Shown here in pieces: positions 1-6,433 of a DNA stretch of 11,328 bases. The notes below the pieces were generated by a model that was given only the letters and a program-made list of their open reading frames with translations, ran no database searches and was not told where the DNA came from. Source of the DNA: Phocaeicola sp. (lineage in GTDB: Bacteria; Bacteroidota; Bacteroidia; Bacteroidales; Bacteroidaceae); NCBI GenBank assembly GCA_020026175.1, contig JAHHQV010000068.1:1-11328 (forward strand), written 5' to 3'. Made by a program: the position numbers and the translations under genes. Position 1 is the stretch's first letter. Each line of letters opens with the position of its first letter.

Positions 1-111
1 AATCATGAGTTGGATAAATGCCGTTTTAAAACTTTTGCGTAACTTCGCAGAACAACTTTTCAAAGCGTCGGTTACGATTTCCTCATATTGGTCAAGTGCT
101 GTTTTATTCAT
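1..111 (-). CDS. N-terminal fragment of probable IS transposase (runs off left edge)
   Basis: Read on the minus strand, an ATG at 111-109 opens a frame that stays open for 37 codons to the window edge. The peptide starts MNKTALDQYEEIV and continues with a basic stretch (KSCSAKLRKSFKTAF). From memory this resembles the N-termini of DDE transposases on Bacteroidetes insertion sequences; no catalytic residue is visible because the rest of the gene lies outside. The frame remains open upstream of the ATG back to a stop at 168-166, so an earlier non-ATG start is possible. The plus-strand frame over the same bases gives a composition unlike a real protein and is taken as a shadow. The terminal inverted repeat of the element should lie somewhere between about 165 and 300 but cannot be placed from one end alone. 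Family assignment is tentative. Confidence 0.55.
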   Translation of the reverse strand, partial: MNKTALDQYEEIVTDALKSCSAKLRKSFKTAFIQLMI

Positions 112-369
112 TGCTTTAATGTGTGGTAGAATACCATTAAAGATACTGAAAATCAGCCACTTGACCTATTTTATTCTGCTAAATTTTATTAATTAACGTG
201 TTTATTTTCAACGGATTAGCTACAAATTTAACGAAGTATTATATATAAATGTATAACCTGGAGTATCACATAATAGAGAAAGTGGATATGACGATTCATA
301 CTATTGTAATTGATGATGGAATGACAAAAGGAGTGGAATGTCAGTAGTTTATGTCCTTTTTTCAGCCAA

Positions 370-389
370 TTTGTCAGTTTGTCTGTCTG
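370..389 (+). repeat. Tandem TTTGTC(A/T)G octamers upstream of dnaK promoter
   Basis: TTTGTCAG (370-377) is followed directly by TTTGTCTG (378-385) and then TCTG (386-389). The block sits 20-40 bases upstream of the sigma-54-like promoter element. It could be a regulator-binding site for the heat-shock gene or simple low-complexity slippage; the sequence alone does not decide. Confidence 0.35.
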
Positions 390-408
390 TAAATGTTTTT
401 TTTATTTA

Positions 409-423
409 TGGCACAAGGTTTGT
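409..423 (+). promoter_or_regulatory. Sigma-54-like promoter of dnaK
   Basis: TGGCAC (409-414), five bases, then TTGT (420-423) matches the sigma-54 -24/-12 consensus TGGCAC-N5-TTGC except that the last base of the -12 element is T instead of C. GG to GT spacing is 12 bases, as the family requires. Transcription would begin near 435, giving a leader of about 58 nt. An alternative, TTAATTTG at 460-467, resembles the Bacteroidetes -7 box TAnnTTTG at 7 of 8 positions but has no TTTG element at the right distance upstream. The assignment is inferred from motif match only. Confidence 0.4.
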
Positions 424-434
424 TTATATATAGA

Positions 435-451
435 CGTAGCGCAAAGCTACG
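435..451 (+). other. Hairpin at expected 5' end of dnaK mRNA
   Basis: CGTAGC (435-440) and GCTACG (446-451) form a perfect 6-bp stem around the loop GCAAA. If the sigma-54-like promoter is used, the stem starts at or within a base or two of +1. Such a 5'-terminal stem-loop is known in other bacteria to stabilise transcripts. It lacks the TTAGCACTC half-sites of CIRCE, so HrcA control is not indicated. Confidence 0.45.
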
Positions 452-492
452 GAAATAACTTAATTTGATAATAATAAAAAAAAGATATAATT

Positions 493-2397
493 ATGGGAAA
501 GATTATTGGTATAGACTTAGGAACAACTAACTCATGTGTTTCAGTTTTCGAAGGAAACGAACCAGTTGTAATTTCTAATAGCGAAGGTAAGCGTACTACT
601 CCATCAGTAGTAGGGTTCGTTGACGGTGGTGAACGTAAGATTGGTGATCCGGCAAAACGTCAGGCTATTACAAACCCAACTCGTACAGTTTACTCTATTA
701 AGCGTTTTATGGGTGAAACTTACGAACAGGTTTCAAAAGAAGTTTCTCGTGTACCTTACAAGGTAGTAAAAGGTGACAATAACACTCCACGTGTAGATAT
801 TGACGGACGTCTTTATACTCCACAGGAAATATCAGCAATGATTCTTCAGAAAATGAAGAAAACAGCCGAAGATTATTTAGGACAGGAAGTGACAGAAGCT
901 GTCATTACAGTTCCTGCATACTTCTCAGACTCACAGCGTCAGGCTACTAAAGAAGCTGGACAGATTGCAGGTCTTGAAGTAAAACGTATTGTAAACGAAC
1001 CGACTGCTGCAGCACTTGCATATGGTGTTGACAAGTCGAATAAAGATATGAAAGTTGCAGTATTCGACCTTGGTGGTGGTACTTTCGATATTTCTATCCT
1101 TGAATTTGGTGGCGGAGTGTTCGAAGTATTGTCAACAAATGGTGATACTCACCTTGGAGGTGACGATTTCGACCAGGTAATCATCGACTGGTTGGTTCAA
1201 GAATTCAAGAACGACGAAGGTGCAGACTTGACTCAGGATCCTATGGCAATGCAGCGTTTGAAAGAAGCAGCTGAAAAGGCTAAGATAGAATTGTCTTCTT
1301 CTACTTCTACAGAAATCAACTTGCCATACATCATGCCAGTTGCAGGAGTTCCAAAACACTTGGTAAAGACTCTTACTCGTGCTAAATTCGAACAGTTGGC
1401 TCACGGCTTGATTCAGGCTTGTCTCGAACCATGTAAGCGTGCAATGAACGATGCAGGTTTGAACAATGCTGACATTGACGAAGTTATCTTGGTAGGTGGT
1501 TCTTCACGTATCCCTGCAGTTCAGAAGTTGGTAGAAGACTTCTTCGGCAAGGCTCCTTCTAAGGGTGTAAATCCAGACGAAGTAGTTGCAGTAGGTGCAG
1601 CTGTTCAGGGTGCCGTTTTGACAGACGAAATCAAAGGTGTGGTTCTTCTTGACGTAACTCCATTGTCAATGGGTATCGAAACAATGGGTGGCGTAATGAC
1701 TAAGTTGATTGACGCCAACACTACAATTCCTTGCAAGAAGAGTGAAGTATTCTCTACTGCTGCCGACAACCAGACAGAAGTAACAATTCACGTACTTCAG
1801 GGTGAACGTCCTATGGCTGCACAGAACAAGTCAATCGGTCAGTTCAACTTGACAGGTATTGCTCCAGCTCGTCGTGGTGTACCTCAGATTGAAGTAACAT
1901 TCGATATTGATGCCAATGGTATCTTGAAGGTTTCTGCAAAAGATAAAGCAACAGGTAAGGAACAGGCTATCCGTATCGAAGCATCATCAGGCTTGAGCAA
2001 GGAAGAAATTGAAAAGATGAAAGCAGAAGCAGAAGCTAATGCAGAAGCTGATAAGAAAGAAAAAGAACGTATCGACAAACTGAACCAGGCAGACAGCTTG
2101 ATTTTCTCTACAGAAAATCAGTTGAAAGACCTTGGCGACAAGTTGCCGGCAGATAAGAAAGCTCCTATCGAAGCAGCTCTTCAGAAATTGAAAGATGCTC
2201 ACAAGGCACAGGATTTGGCTGGTATCGATGCTGCAAGTGCAGAACTTCAGTCAGCTTTCCAGGCTGCAAGTGCTGAAATGTATGCTCAGACAGGCGGTCA
2301 GGGTGCTCAGGCAGGTCCTAACGCTGGTCAGGCTAACAATGGCGGTGCTTCTGACAAGGGTGATGTACAGGATGCAGACTTTGAGGAAGTAAAATAA
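493..2397 (+). CDS. dnaK: Molecular chaperone DnaK (Hsp70)
   Basis: Complete 634-residue cytoplasmic Hsp70, the usual length for the family. It binds exposed hydrophobic segments of client proteins in an ATP-driven cycle with DnaJ and GrpE. Visible signatures are IGIDLGTTNS near residues 5-14 (phosphate-1 loop), DLGGGTFD at 192-199 (phosphate-2), ILVGGSSRIP near 335-345 (adenosine-binding region), and the interdomain linker VVLLDVTP at 383-390. The substrate-binding domain follows, then a charged helical lid, a Gly/Gln/Ala-rich tail and the acidic end DADFEEVK, which corresponds to the EEVD-like C-termini of bacterial DnaK. The ATG at 493 follows the A-rich run aaaaaaaagatataatt without a Shine-Dalgarno sequence, normal for Bacteroidetes. 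It is flanked by its own putative promoter and a terminator, so it appears monocistronic; grpE and dnaJ are not adjacent here. Confidence 0.98.
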   Translation: MGKIIGIDLGTTNSCVSVFEGNEPVVISNSEGKRTTPSVVGFVDGGERKIGDPAKRQAITNPTRTVYSIKRFMGETYEQVSKEVSRVPYKVVKGDNNTPRVDIDGRLYTPQEISAMILQKMKKTAEDYLGQEVTEAVITVPAYFSDSQRQATKEAGQIAGLEVKRIVNEPTAAALAYGVDKSNKDMKVAVFDLGGGTFDISILEFGGGVFEVLSTNGDTHLGGDDFDQVIIDWLVQEFKNDEGADLTQDPMAMQRLKEAAEKAKIELSSSTSTEINLPYIMPVAGVPKHLVKTLTRAKFEQLAHGLIQACLEPCKRAMNDAGLNNADIDEVILVGGSSRIPAVQKLVEDFFGKAPSKGVNPDEVVAVGAAVQGAVLTDEIKGVVLLDVTPLSMGIETMGGVMTKLIDANTTIPCKKSEVFSTAADNQTEVTIHVLQGERPMAAQNKSIGQFNLTGIAPARRGVPQIEVTFDIDANGILKVSAKDKATGKEQAIRIEASSGLSKEEIEKMKAEAEANAEADKKEKERIDKLNQADSLIFSTENQLKDLGDKLPADKKAPIEAALQKLKDAHKAQDLAGIDAASAELQSAFQAASAEMYAQTGGQGAQAGPNAGQANNGGASDKGDVQDADFEEVK

Positions 2398-2428
2398 TTA
2401 TCGATAAACAACGATAAATATTCATAGG

Positions 2429-2466
2429 AAAAGGTGTGAAACTCAATGGGTTTCGCACCTTTTTTT
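2429..2466 (+). terminator. Intrinsic terminator of dnaK
   Basis: Starting 31 nt after the dnaK stop, AGGTGTGAAAC (2432-2442) pairs with GTTTCGCACCT (2450-2460) through one G-U pair. The loop is 7 nt, and a run of seven T follows (2460-2466). Flanking A residues at 2429-2431 can extend the stem into the U tract, so it could also act weakly from the other side. Confidence 0.9.
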
Positions 2467-2553
2467 GTTTATAGAGTTTATGATTGCCATGTGTTTTTAT
2501 AAACTTCTTTATATATTACTTTCGAGAAAAGATGTTTCACCGTCATTATTATA

Positions 2554-2642
2554 CCTCTTTTTAAAACGCCTAGTCATTCAAATCAAAGCGCTTTGTCGTT
2601 CGATGAAGAACGCTTAGGCGTTTAAAAAAAATGCCGTAGAGG
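2554..2642. repeat. Compound inverted repeat in the dnaK-susC intergenic region
   Basis: Outer arms CCTCT (2554-2558) and AGAGG (2638-2642) enclose a T-run/A-run pair and the perfect 9-bp arms AAACGCCTA (2564-2572) and TAGGCGTTT (2615-2623). Inside lie the 12-bp palindrome CAAAGCGCTTTG (2584-2595) and the small hairpin CGTTC-GATGAA-GAACG (2597-2612). A T-run follows at 2645-2651 on the plus strand and another at 2558-2562. The structure could be a bidirectional terminator insulating dnaK from the PUL, a structured RNA, or the remnant of a small palindromic mobile element. Only the base pairing is directly seen. Confidence 0.6.
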
Positions 2643-2712
2643 AGTTTTTTTGTTATTTATGATGATATTCAAGGTCTTTTGTTATAGAATATTTTTTTTG
2701 ATGTTTCATAAA

Positions 2713-2745
2713 TATGTTTTAGGTATGTAACATAAAAAGTTATGT
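2713..2745. promoter_or_regulatory. Cluster of TATGT/ACATA half-sites, candidate operator
   Basis: TATGT occurs at 2713-2717, 2724-2728 and 2741-2745, with the inverse ACATA at 2730-2734. ACATAA-AAAG-TTATGT (2730-2745) is a perfect inverted repeat and overlaps TATGT-A-ACATA (2724-2734). The cluster lies about 75-105 bases upstream of the -33 box of the PUL promoter, a plausible place for an activator such as a hybrid two-component regulator. The surrounding AT richness makes chance matches likely, so this is a weak call. Confidence 0.3.
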
Positions 2746-2818
2746 GCTTTCTTCCTTTTTGTATAGTTATTAAAATGATTTATTTATAAAACGAAAAACT
2801 GATTTTTTTTAAAGAATG

Positions 2819-2849
2819 TTTGCTTATTAAAATAAAATAATTATATTTG
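2819..2849 (+). promoter_or_regulatory. Bacteroidetes sigma-ABfr promoter of the PUL operon
   Basis: TTTG (2819-2822), a 19-nt spacer and TATATTTG (2842-2849) match the Bacteroidetes housekeeping consensus TTTG-N19-21-TAnnTTTG exactly. Transcription is expected to start near 2855-2858, leaving about 400 nt of leader before the susC-like start at 3260. I saw no second promoter with both boxes between here and 3260. Confidence 0.75.
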
Positions 2850-2855
2850 CAGCGG

Positions 2856-3259
2856 TGAAAACAAAAGATAAAATATAAATGACCGGCGAGGTAGAGTATT
2901 TGTCGGCTTTATTATACATAAAGACTAAACTTTTTAATTGTAGAAAAATATTTGATACTGGGAATTTCTACAACATGACTGGACAAACTAAACTAAAAAA
3001 ACAAAAAACTAAACTATAATATTTAATACAAAAACAAGCCTATATTAACAAAAACTAAACCTTTAAGCAATTAGACAAAAAAGAAAAGAACACTAAAAAA
3101 CTAAACTATCGTTAAGGGAAATACTATCATTGTGATTATTCAAATTCCCTATTTCGTAACAAAAAAATCAGTGTATATAATGAGTTGTAAATCCGGATTT
3201 TACGGGTGTATACTTTCTGTACAGGATTTTTTAAGTAAATCTAATATTAATTATTTAAA
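2856..3259 (+). other. Long 5' leader of the susC-like operon with ACTAAAC repeats
   Basis: About 400 nt separate the predicted transcription start from the susC-like ATG. ACTAAAC occurs five times (2924-2930, 2987-2993, 3008-3014, 3054-3060, 3100-3106) in strongly A-rich, G-poor sequence, suggesting unstructured RNA between defined hairpins. Stems seen are CCGGC/GTCGG (2883-2887/2902-2906, one G-U), TTGTAGAAA/TTTCTACAA (2938-2946/2965-2973) and AGGGAA/TTCCCT (3115-3120/3145-3150). The last encloses ATCA-TTG-TGAT. Nearer the start codon are the palindromes AAATCCGGATTT (3189-3200) and CTGTACAG (3217-3224). The leader may carry post-transcriptional control, since PUL leaders of this group are known targets of antisense and trans-acting small RNAs. 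No antisense promoter was recognised here. Confidence 0.5.
2879..3019 (+). other. Possible 46-codon upstream ORF in the susC leader
   Basis: An ATG about 23 nt after the predicted transcription start opens a frame that ends with TAA at 3017-3019. The start is preceded by the A-rich stretch aaaagataaaatataa, which looks like a normal Bacteroidetes initiation region. The 46-residue product begins MTGEVEYLSALLYIKTKLF and ends in a lysine-rich tail. Three ACTAAAC copies lie in this frame and each encodes Thr-Lys followed by Leu (residues 16-18, 37-39, 44-46). The 9-bp hairpin at 2938-2973 lies inside it. It may be a leader peptide, a chance ORF, or a decayed gene. No family is recognised and there is no direct evidence of translation. 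Confidence 0.25.
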
Positions 3260-6200
3260 ATGAGAACTAAAGTTTCTAGACGAATTTATGGAAGCTTGGG
3301 CTTAGCTATGCTATGTGCTCCATTACCAGTTTTTGCCTTAAACAGGGCAAATCCGCACGAAAGTGTTGTAACTGAAGTTGCTGAGATGGCAAACAACATG
3401 TCGGCCAGTGTTAATTCTGTTAATCAGACTTTGAAGAAACGTACCGTAACAGGTAGCGTTACAGATGCATCCGATGGTACCCCGATTATAGGTGCCAATA
3501 TCATTATCAAGGGAACTACCACAGGTGTCATTACTGATATGGACGGTAATTTTACTATTGACGTAACCAGTAAGGATGTTTTGGAGGTGAGTTATATCGG
3601 TTATAAGACAAGAAAGGTTGCCGTGGGCGATCTTGGTATTATAAGCATTAAACTTTCGTCGGACAATGAGATGCTTGATGAAGTGGTAGTAGTAGGTGCC
3701 GGAACTCAGAAAAAAGTAAGTGTAACAGGTTCTATTACTAGTGTGAAGGGAACTTCGCTTGTTACTCCGTCTTCTTCGCTTACAAATGCTTTTGCCGGAA
3801 AGCTGGCAGGTGTGATTTCTACCACTTCCAGCGGTGCTCCTGGAGAGTCTGCACAATTCTACATTCGTGGTATTGGTACTTTTGGCGGACGTGCCACACC
3901 TCTTATAATGCTGGATGATGTTGAGATTTCCGCTGCCGACCTTAATAGTATCCCTGCCGAAACAATAGAGAGCTTTTCTATCCTTAAAGATGCTTCCGCC
4001 ACTGCTATATATGGTGCGCGTGGTGCCAATGGGGTGATGCTAATCACAACAAAGAGCGGTAAGGAAAATGAAAGGACACAGGTGAACGTGACAGTGGAGA
4101 ATGCTTTTAATGTGATGACCAATTTCCCTGATTTCGTGGATGGTGCTACATGGATGCAGATGTATAACGAAGCACAGACCACACGTAATCCCGGTATGAC
4201 TCCAAAATACAGCAATGACATGATAGAGAATACAAGGTTGGGTACGAATCCGTATATGTTTCCTGACGTGAATTGGAATAAGGTGATTTTCCGTGATATG
4301 GCCATGAGTCAGAGGGCTAATATCAATGTTCAGGGAGGTGGCTCGAAAGCCACATACTACATGAGTATTCAGGCCAATCATGATTCGGGGCTTCTTAATA
4401 CAAAGAAGGTTTATTCGTGGAACAACAATATCAACAACTGGTCTTATAACTTCCAGAATAATATACGCTATAAACTTACTTCAACTACTACTGTGGATCT
4501 TAGGATGAATGCGCAGATAAAGAACGAGCAAGGACCTAACTATAATCCTAAAGATCTCTTTGCAATGACCTTGAAGGCTAATCCAATTAATTTCCCTGTT
4601 ACATACCCTGCACAGGAAGGCGATACACACATACGCTTCGGTAACAGTATCCTTACTGGAGAAAACCTTCGTACCAACCCTTATGCTTTTATGCTTTCTT
4701 CGTATAAGCAGTATCAGACTAATGTGCTAAACACGTCATTGAAAGTTACTCAGGATTTTGATTTTATTACAAAAGGACTTAAGGCTACTGCCTTGATAAA
4801 CTTCAAGAACTGGTCGGCCAATAGTTATAACCGTACAATACAGCCTTATTATTATAGAATAAAGGATGGCAGTTTCAATCCTGAAACAGGAGAGTATGCT
4901 TTGGAGAGGGTAGGATCTTCGGGTACAGATTATATAGCAGAGTCTGGTATTACAAAATTAGGTGACAATACATTCTTCCTACAGTTCACGATTGATTATC
5001 AGAGGCGTTTTGGTAAACATAATATAGGTGGAATGTTGCTGTATATGCAGAGGGAATACAAGAATGATGTATTGCCAAGCAGAAACCAAGGATTCTCTGG
5101 ACGTTTTACATACGATTATGACCAAAGGTATCTGGCGGAAATTAATTTTGGTTATAATGGTACGGAGCGTTTGGGCAAAGGCGATAGATTTGAATTCTTC
5201 CCTGCAATTTCTTTAGGATGGGTTATCTCTAACGAAAAATTTTTCGAGCCTCTTACAAAGGCCGTTTCTTCTTTGAAGTTGAGAGGTTCGTATGGTCTAG
5301 TAGGTAGTGATGAAACAGGTCCTGCCGATTCTCCACATTTCTTGTATATCGACAATGTCAATGTAATAGGTGATAAAAGACCTGGATTTACGGTGGGAGA
5401 GAACTTGAATGTTTCCAAATGGGGACCTGAAATGTTGCAATATGCTGTTATAAATGGTGGATGGGAACGAGTGAAGAAACTTGATGTCGGTTTTGATATT
5501 GAACTCTTCCGTCAGCTTAGTATGACATTCGACTTCTTTTACGACAAGCGATACAATATCCTTCTACATCGCGAAACTTGGCCACAGTCTTTAGGCTTTC
5601 ATAATGCAAAACCTTGGACCAATAAAGGTAAGGTAGATAACTGGGGATATGAATTTAGTGCTACTTGGAGCAAGAGAATTAATAAAGATCTAGCTATGGA
5701 ACTGAGGGGGAATTTCACTTATACGCAAAACAAATATGTCGATATAGATGAACCTGCTTTCCCTTATACATGGCAGACTTCTACAGGAAAACCTTTGAGC
5801 AGGCAGGTTGGATATATTGCCGAAGGTTTGTTTAAGAGTCAGGAGGAAATAGACAACAGTCCATTGCAGAATCTTGGTAGCACACCAATGGTTGGTGATA
5901 TTAAGTATCGTGATGTTAATGGAGACAAGGCTATTACCGAAGAAGATAAAGTCATGATTTCTGAATATGGCCAGGTACCTCGAATACAGTATGGTCTTGG
6001 TTTGAATGTCGATTACAAGAACTTTAATTTTGGTGTGTTCTTCAATGGTTCTGCTATGAGGGACATTATGATTAGTGGGATAACTCCTTTCGGGCAAAAT
6101 GATAATAATGTTATGCAGTTTATAGCTGATGACTATTGGACTGAGGAAAATCAGAATTTCAATGCCTCATATCCGCGTTTGGGACTTACAGATTCACAGA

Positions 6201-6421
6201 TTGCAAATAACATGGCAGGAAGTACTTTCTGGATGAGAAATGGTAATTTCTTACGATTCAAGACATTGGAAATAGGTTATCGCTTCAGCCATGCTCGTGT
6301 GTATTTCAGTGGTAACAATCTGTTTGTGTTCAGTCCTTTCAAATTGTGGGATCCTGAATTGAGCTGGAACAGCTATCCTTTGCAGCGTACTTTCAATATT
6401 GGTGTTCAACTTAACTTCTAA
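3260..6421 (+). CDS. SusC/RagA-family TonB-dependent outer-membrane transporter
   Basis: Complete 1053-residue outer-membrane importer, within the normal SusC length range. Residues 1-26 are a signal peptide (basic start, hydrophobic core, cut after VFA). A helical-looking linker spans 27-60 and a CarboxypepD_reg-like domain about 61-133 (TVTGSVTDASDGTPIIGANI). A TonB-box-like segment DEVVVVGAGTQ lies at 140-150 and the plug at about 150-270, ending in the typical LKDASATAIYGARGANGV. The remainder is a 22-strand-type beta barrel ending in QLNF with a C-terminal aromatic residue as used for barrel insertion. There is no STN domain, so control by an anti-sigma/ECF pair is not suggested. With the SusD protein 12 nt downstream it should form the import pair for oligosaccharides or glycopeptides. 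Substrate is inferred from the M60 enzyme in the operon, not from this protein. The ATG follows an A-rich tract without a Shine-Dalgarno sequence. Confidence 0.97.
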   Translation: MRTKVSRRIYGSLGLAMLCAPLPVFALNRANPHESVVTEVAEMANNMSASVNSVNQTLKKRTVTGSVTDASDGTPIIGANIIIKGTTTGVITDMDGNFTIDVTSKDVLEVSYIGYKTRKVAVGDLGIISIKLSSDNEMLDEVVVVGAGTQKKVSVTGSITSVKGTSLVTPSSSLTNAFAGKLAGVISTTSSGAPGESAQFYIRGIGTFGGRATPLIMLDDVEISAADLNSIPAETIESFSILKDASATAIYGARGANGVMLITTKSGKENERTQVNVTVENAFNVMTNFPDFVDGATWMQMYNEAQTTRNPGMTPKYSNDMIENTRLGTNPYMFPDVNWNKVIFRDMAMSQRANINVQGGGSKATYYMSIQANHDSGLLNTKKVYSWNNNINNWSYNFQNNIRYKLTSTTTVDLRMNAQIKNEQGPNYNPKDLFAMTLKANPINFPVTYPAQEGDTHIRFGNSILTGENLRTNPYAFMLSSYKQYQTNVLNTSLKVTQDFDFITKGLKATALINFKNWSANSYNRTIQPYYYRIKDGSFNPETGEYALERVGSSGTDYIAESGITKLGDNTFFLQFTIDYQRRFGKHNIGGMLLYMQREYKNDVLPSRNQGFSGRFTYDYDQRYLAEINFGYNGTERLGKGDRFEFFPAISLGWVISNEKFFEPLTKAVSSLKLRGSYGLVGSDETGPADSPHFLYIDNVNVIGDKRPGFTVGENLNVSKWGPEMLQYAVINGGWERVKKLDVGFDIELFRQLSMTFDFFYDKRYNILLHRETWPQSLGFHNAKPWTNKGKVDNWGYEFSATWSKRINKDLAMELRGNFTYTQNKYVDIDEPAFPYTWQTSTGKPLSRQVGYIAEGLFKSQEEIDNSPLQNLGSTPMVGDIKYRDVNGDKAITEEDKVMISEYGQVPRIQYGLGLNVDYKNFNFGVFFNGSAMRDIMISGITPFGQNDNNVMQFIADDYWTEENQNFNASYPRLGLTDSQIANNMAGSTFWMRNGNFLRFKTLEIGYRFSHARVYFSGNNLFVFSPFKLWDPELSWNSYPLQRTFNIGVQLNF

Positions 6422-6433
6422 ACTTTTACTAAG

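Noticed and set aside
5..196. Plus-strand 63-codon frame at the left edge
   Set aside because: It is antisense to the more convincing minus-strand transposase fragment and has no recognisable domain.
288..347. Short frame beginning MTIHTIVIDDG
   Set aside because: Only 19 codons before a stop, no detectable continuation in another frame, and no promoter match.
338..433. 31-codon hydrophobic frame with AAAGGAG about 5-11 bases before its ATG
   Set aside because: It overlaps the whole dnaK promoter region. Bacteroidetes rarely depend on Shine-Dalgarno sequences, and the residues follow from T-rich DNA.
435..451. CIRCE operator for HrcA before dnaK
   Set aside because: The hairpin lacks the TTAGCACTC/GAGTGCTAA half-sites and the 9-nt spacer.
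2924..3106. CRISPR-like array formed by the ACTAAAC repeats
   Set aside because: The repeat is only 7 bases, spacing is irregular overall (63, 21, 46, 46) and there are no cas genes.
3115..3150. Possible attenuator terminator in the leader
   Set aside because: The AGGGAA/TTCCCT stem is weak with a 24-nt loop and no T-run follows it.
2856..3259. Antisense small RNA promoter opposite the susC leader, as in some Bacteroides PULs
   Set aside because: I found no minus-strand match to TTTG-N19-21-TAnnTTTG (CAAAnnTA followed by CAAA on the plus strand) in the leader.
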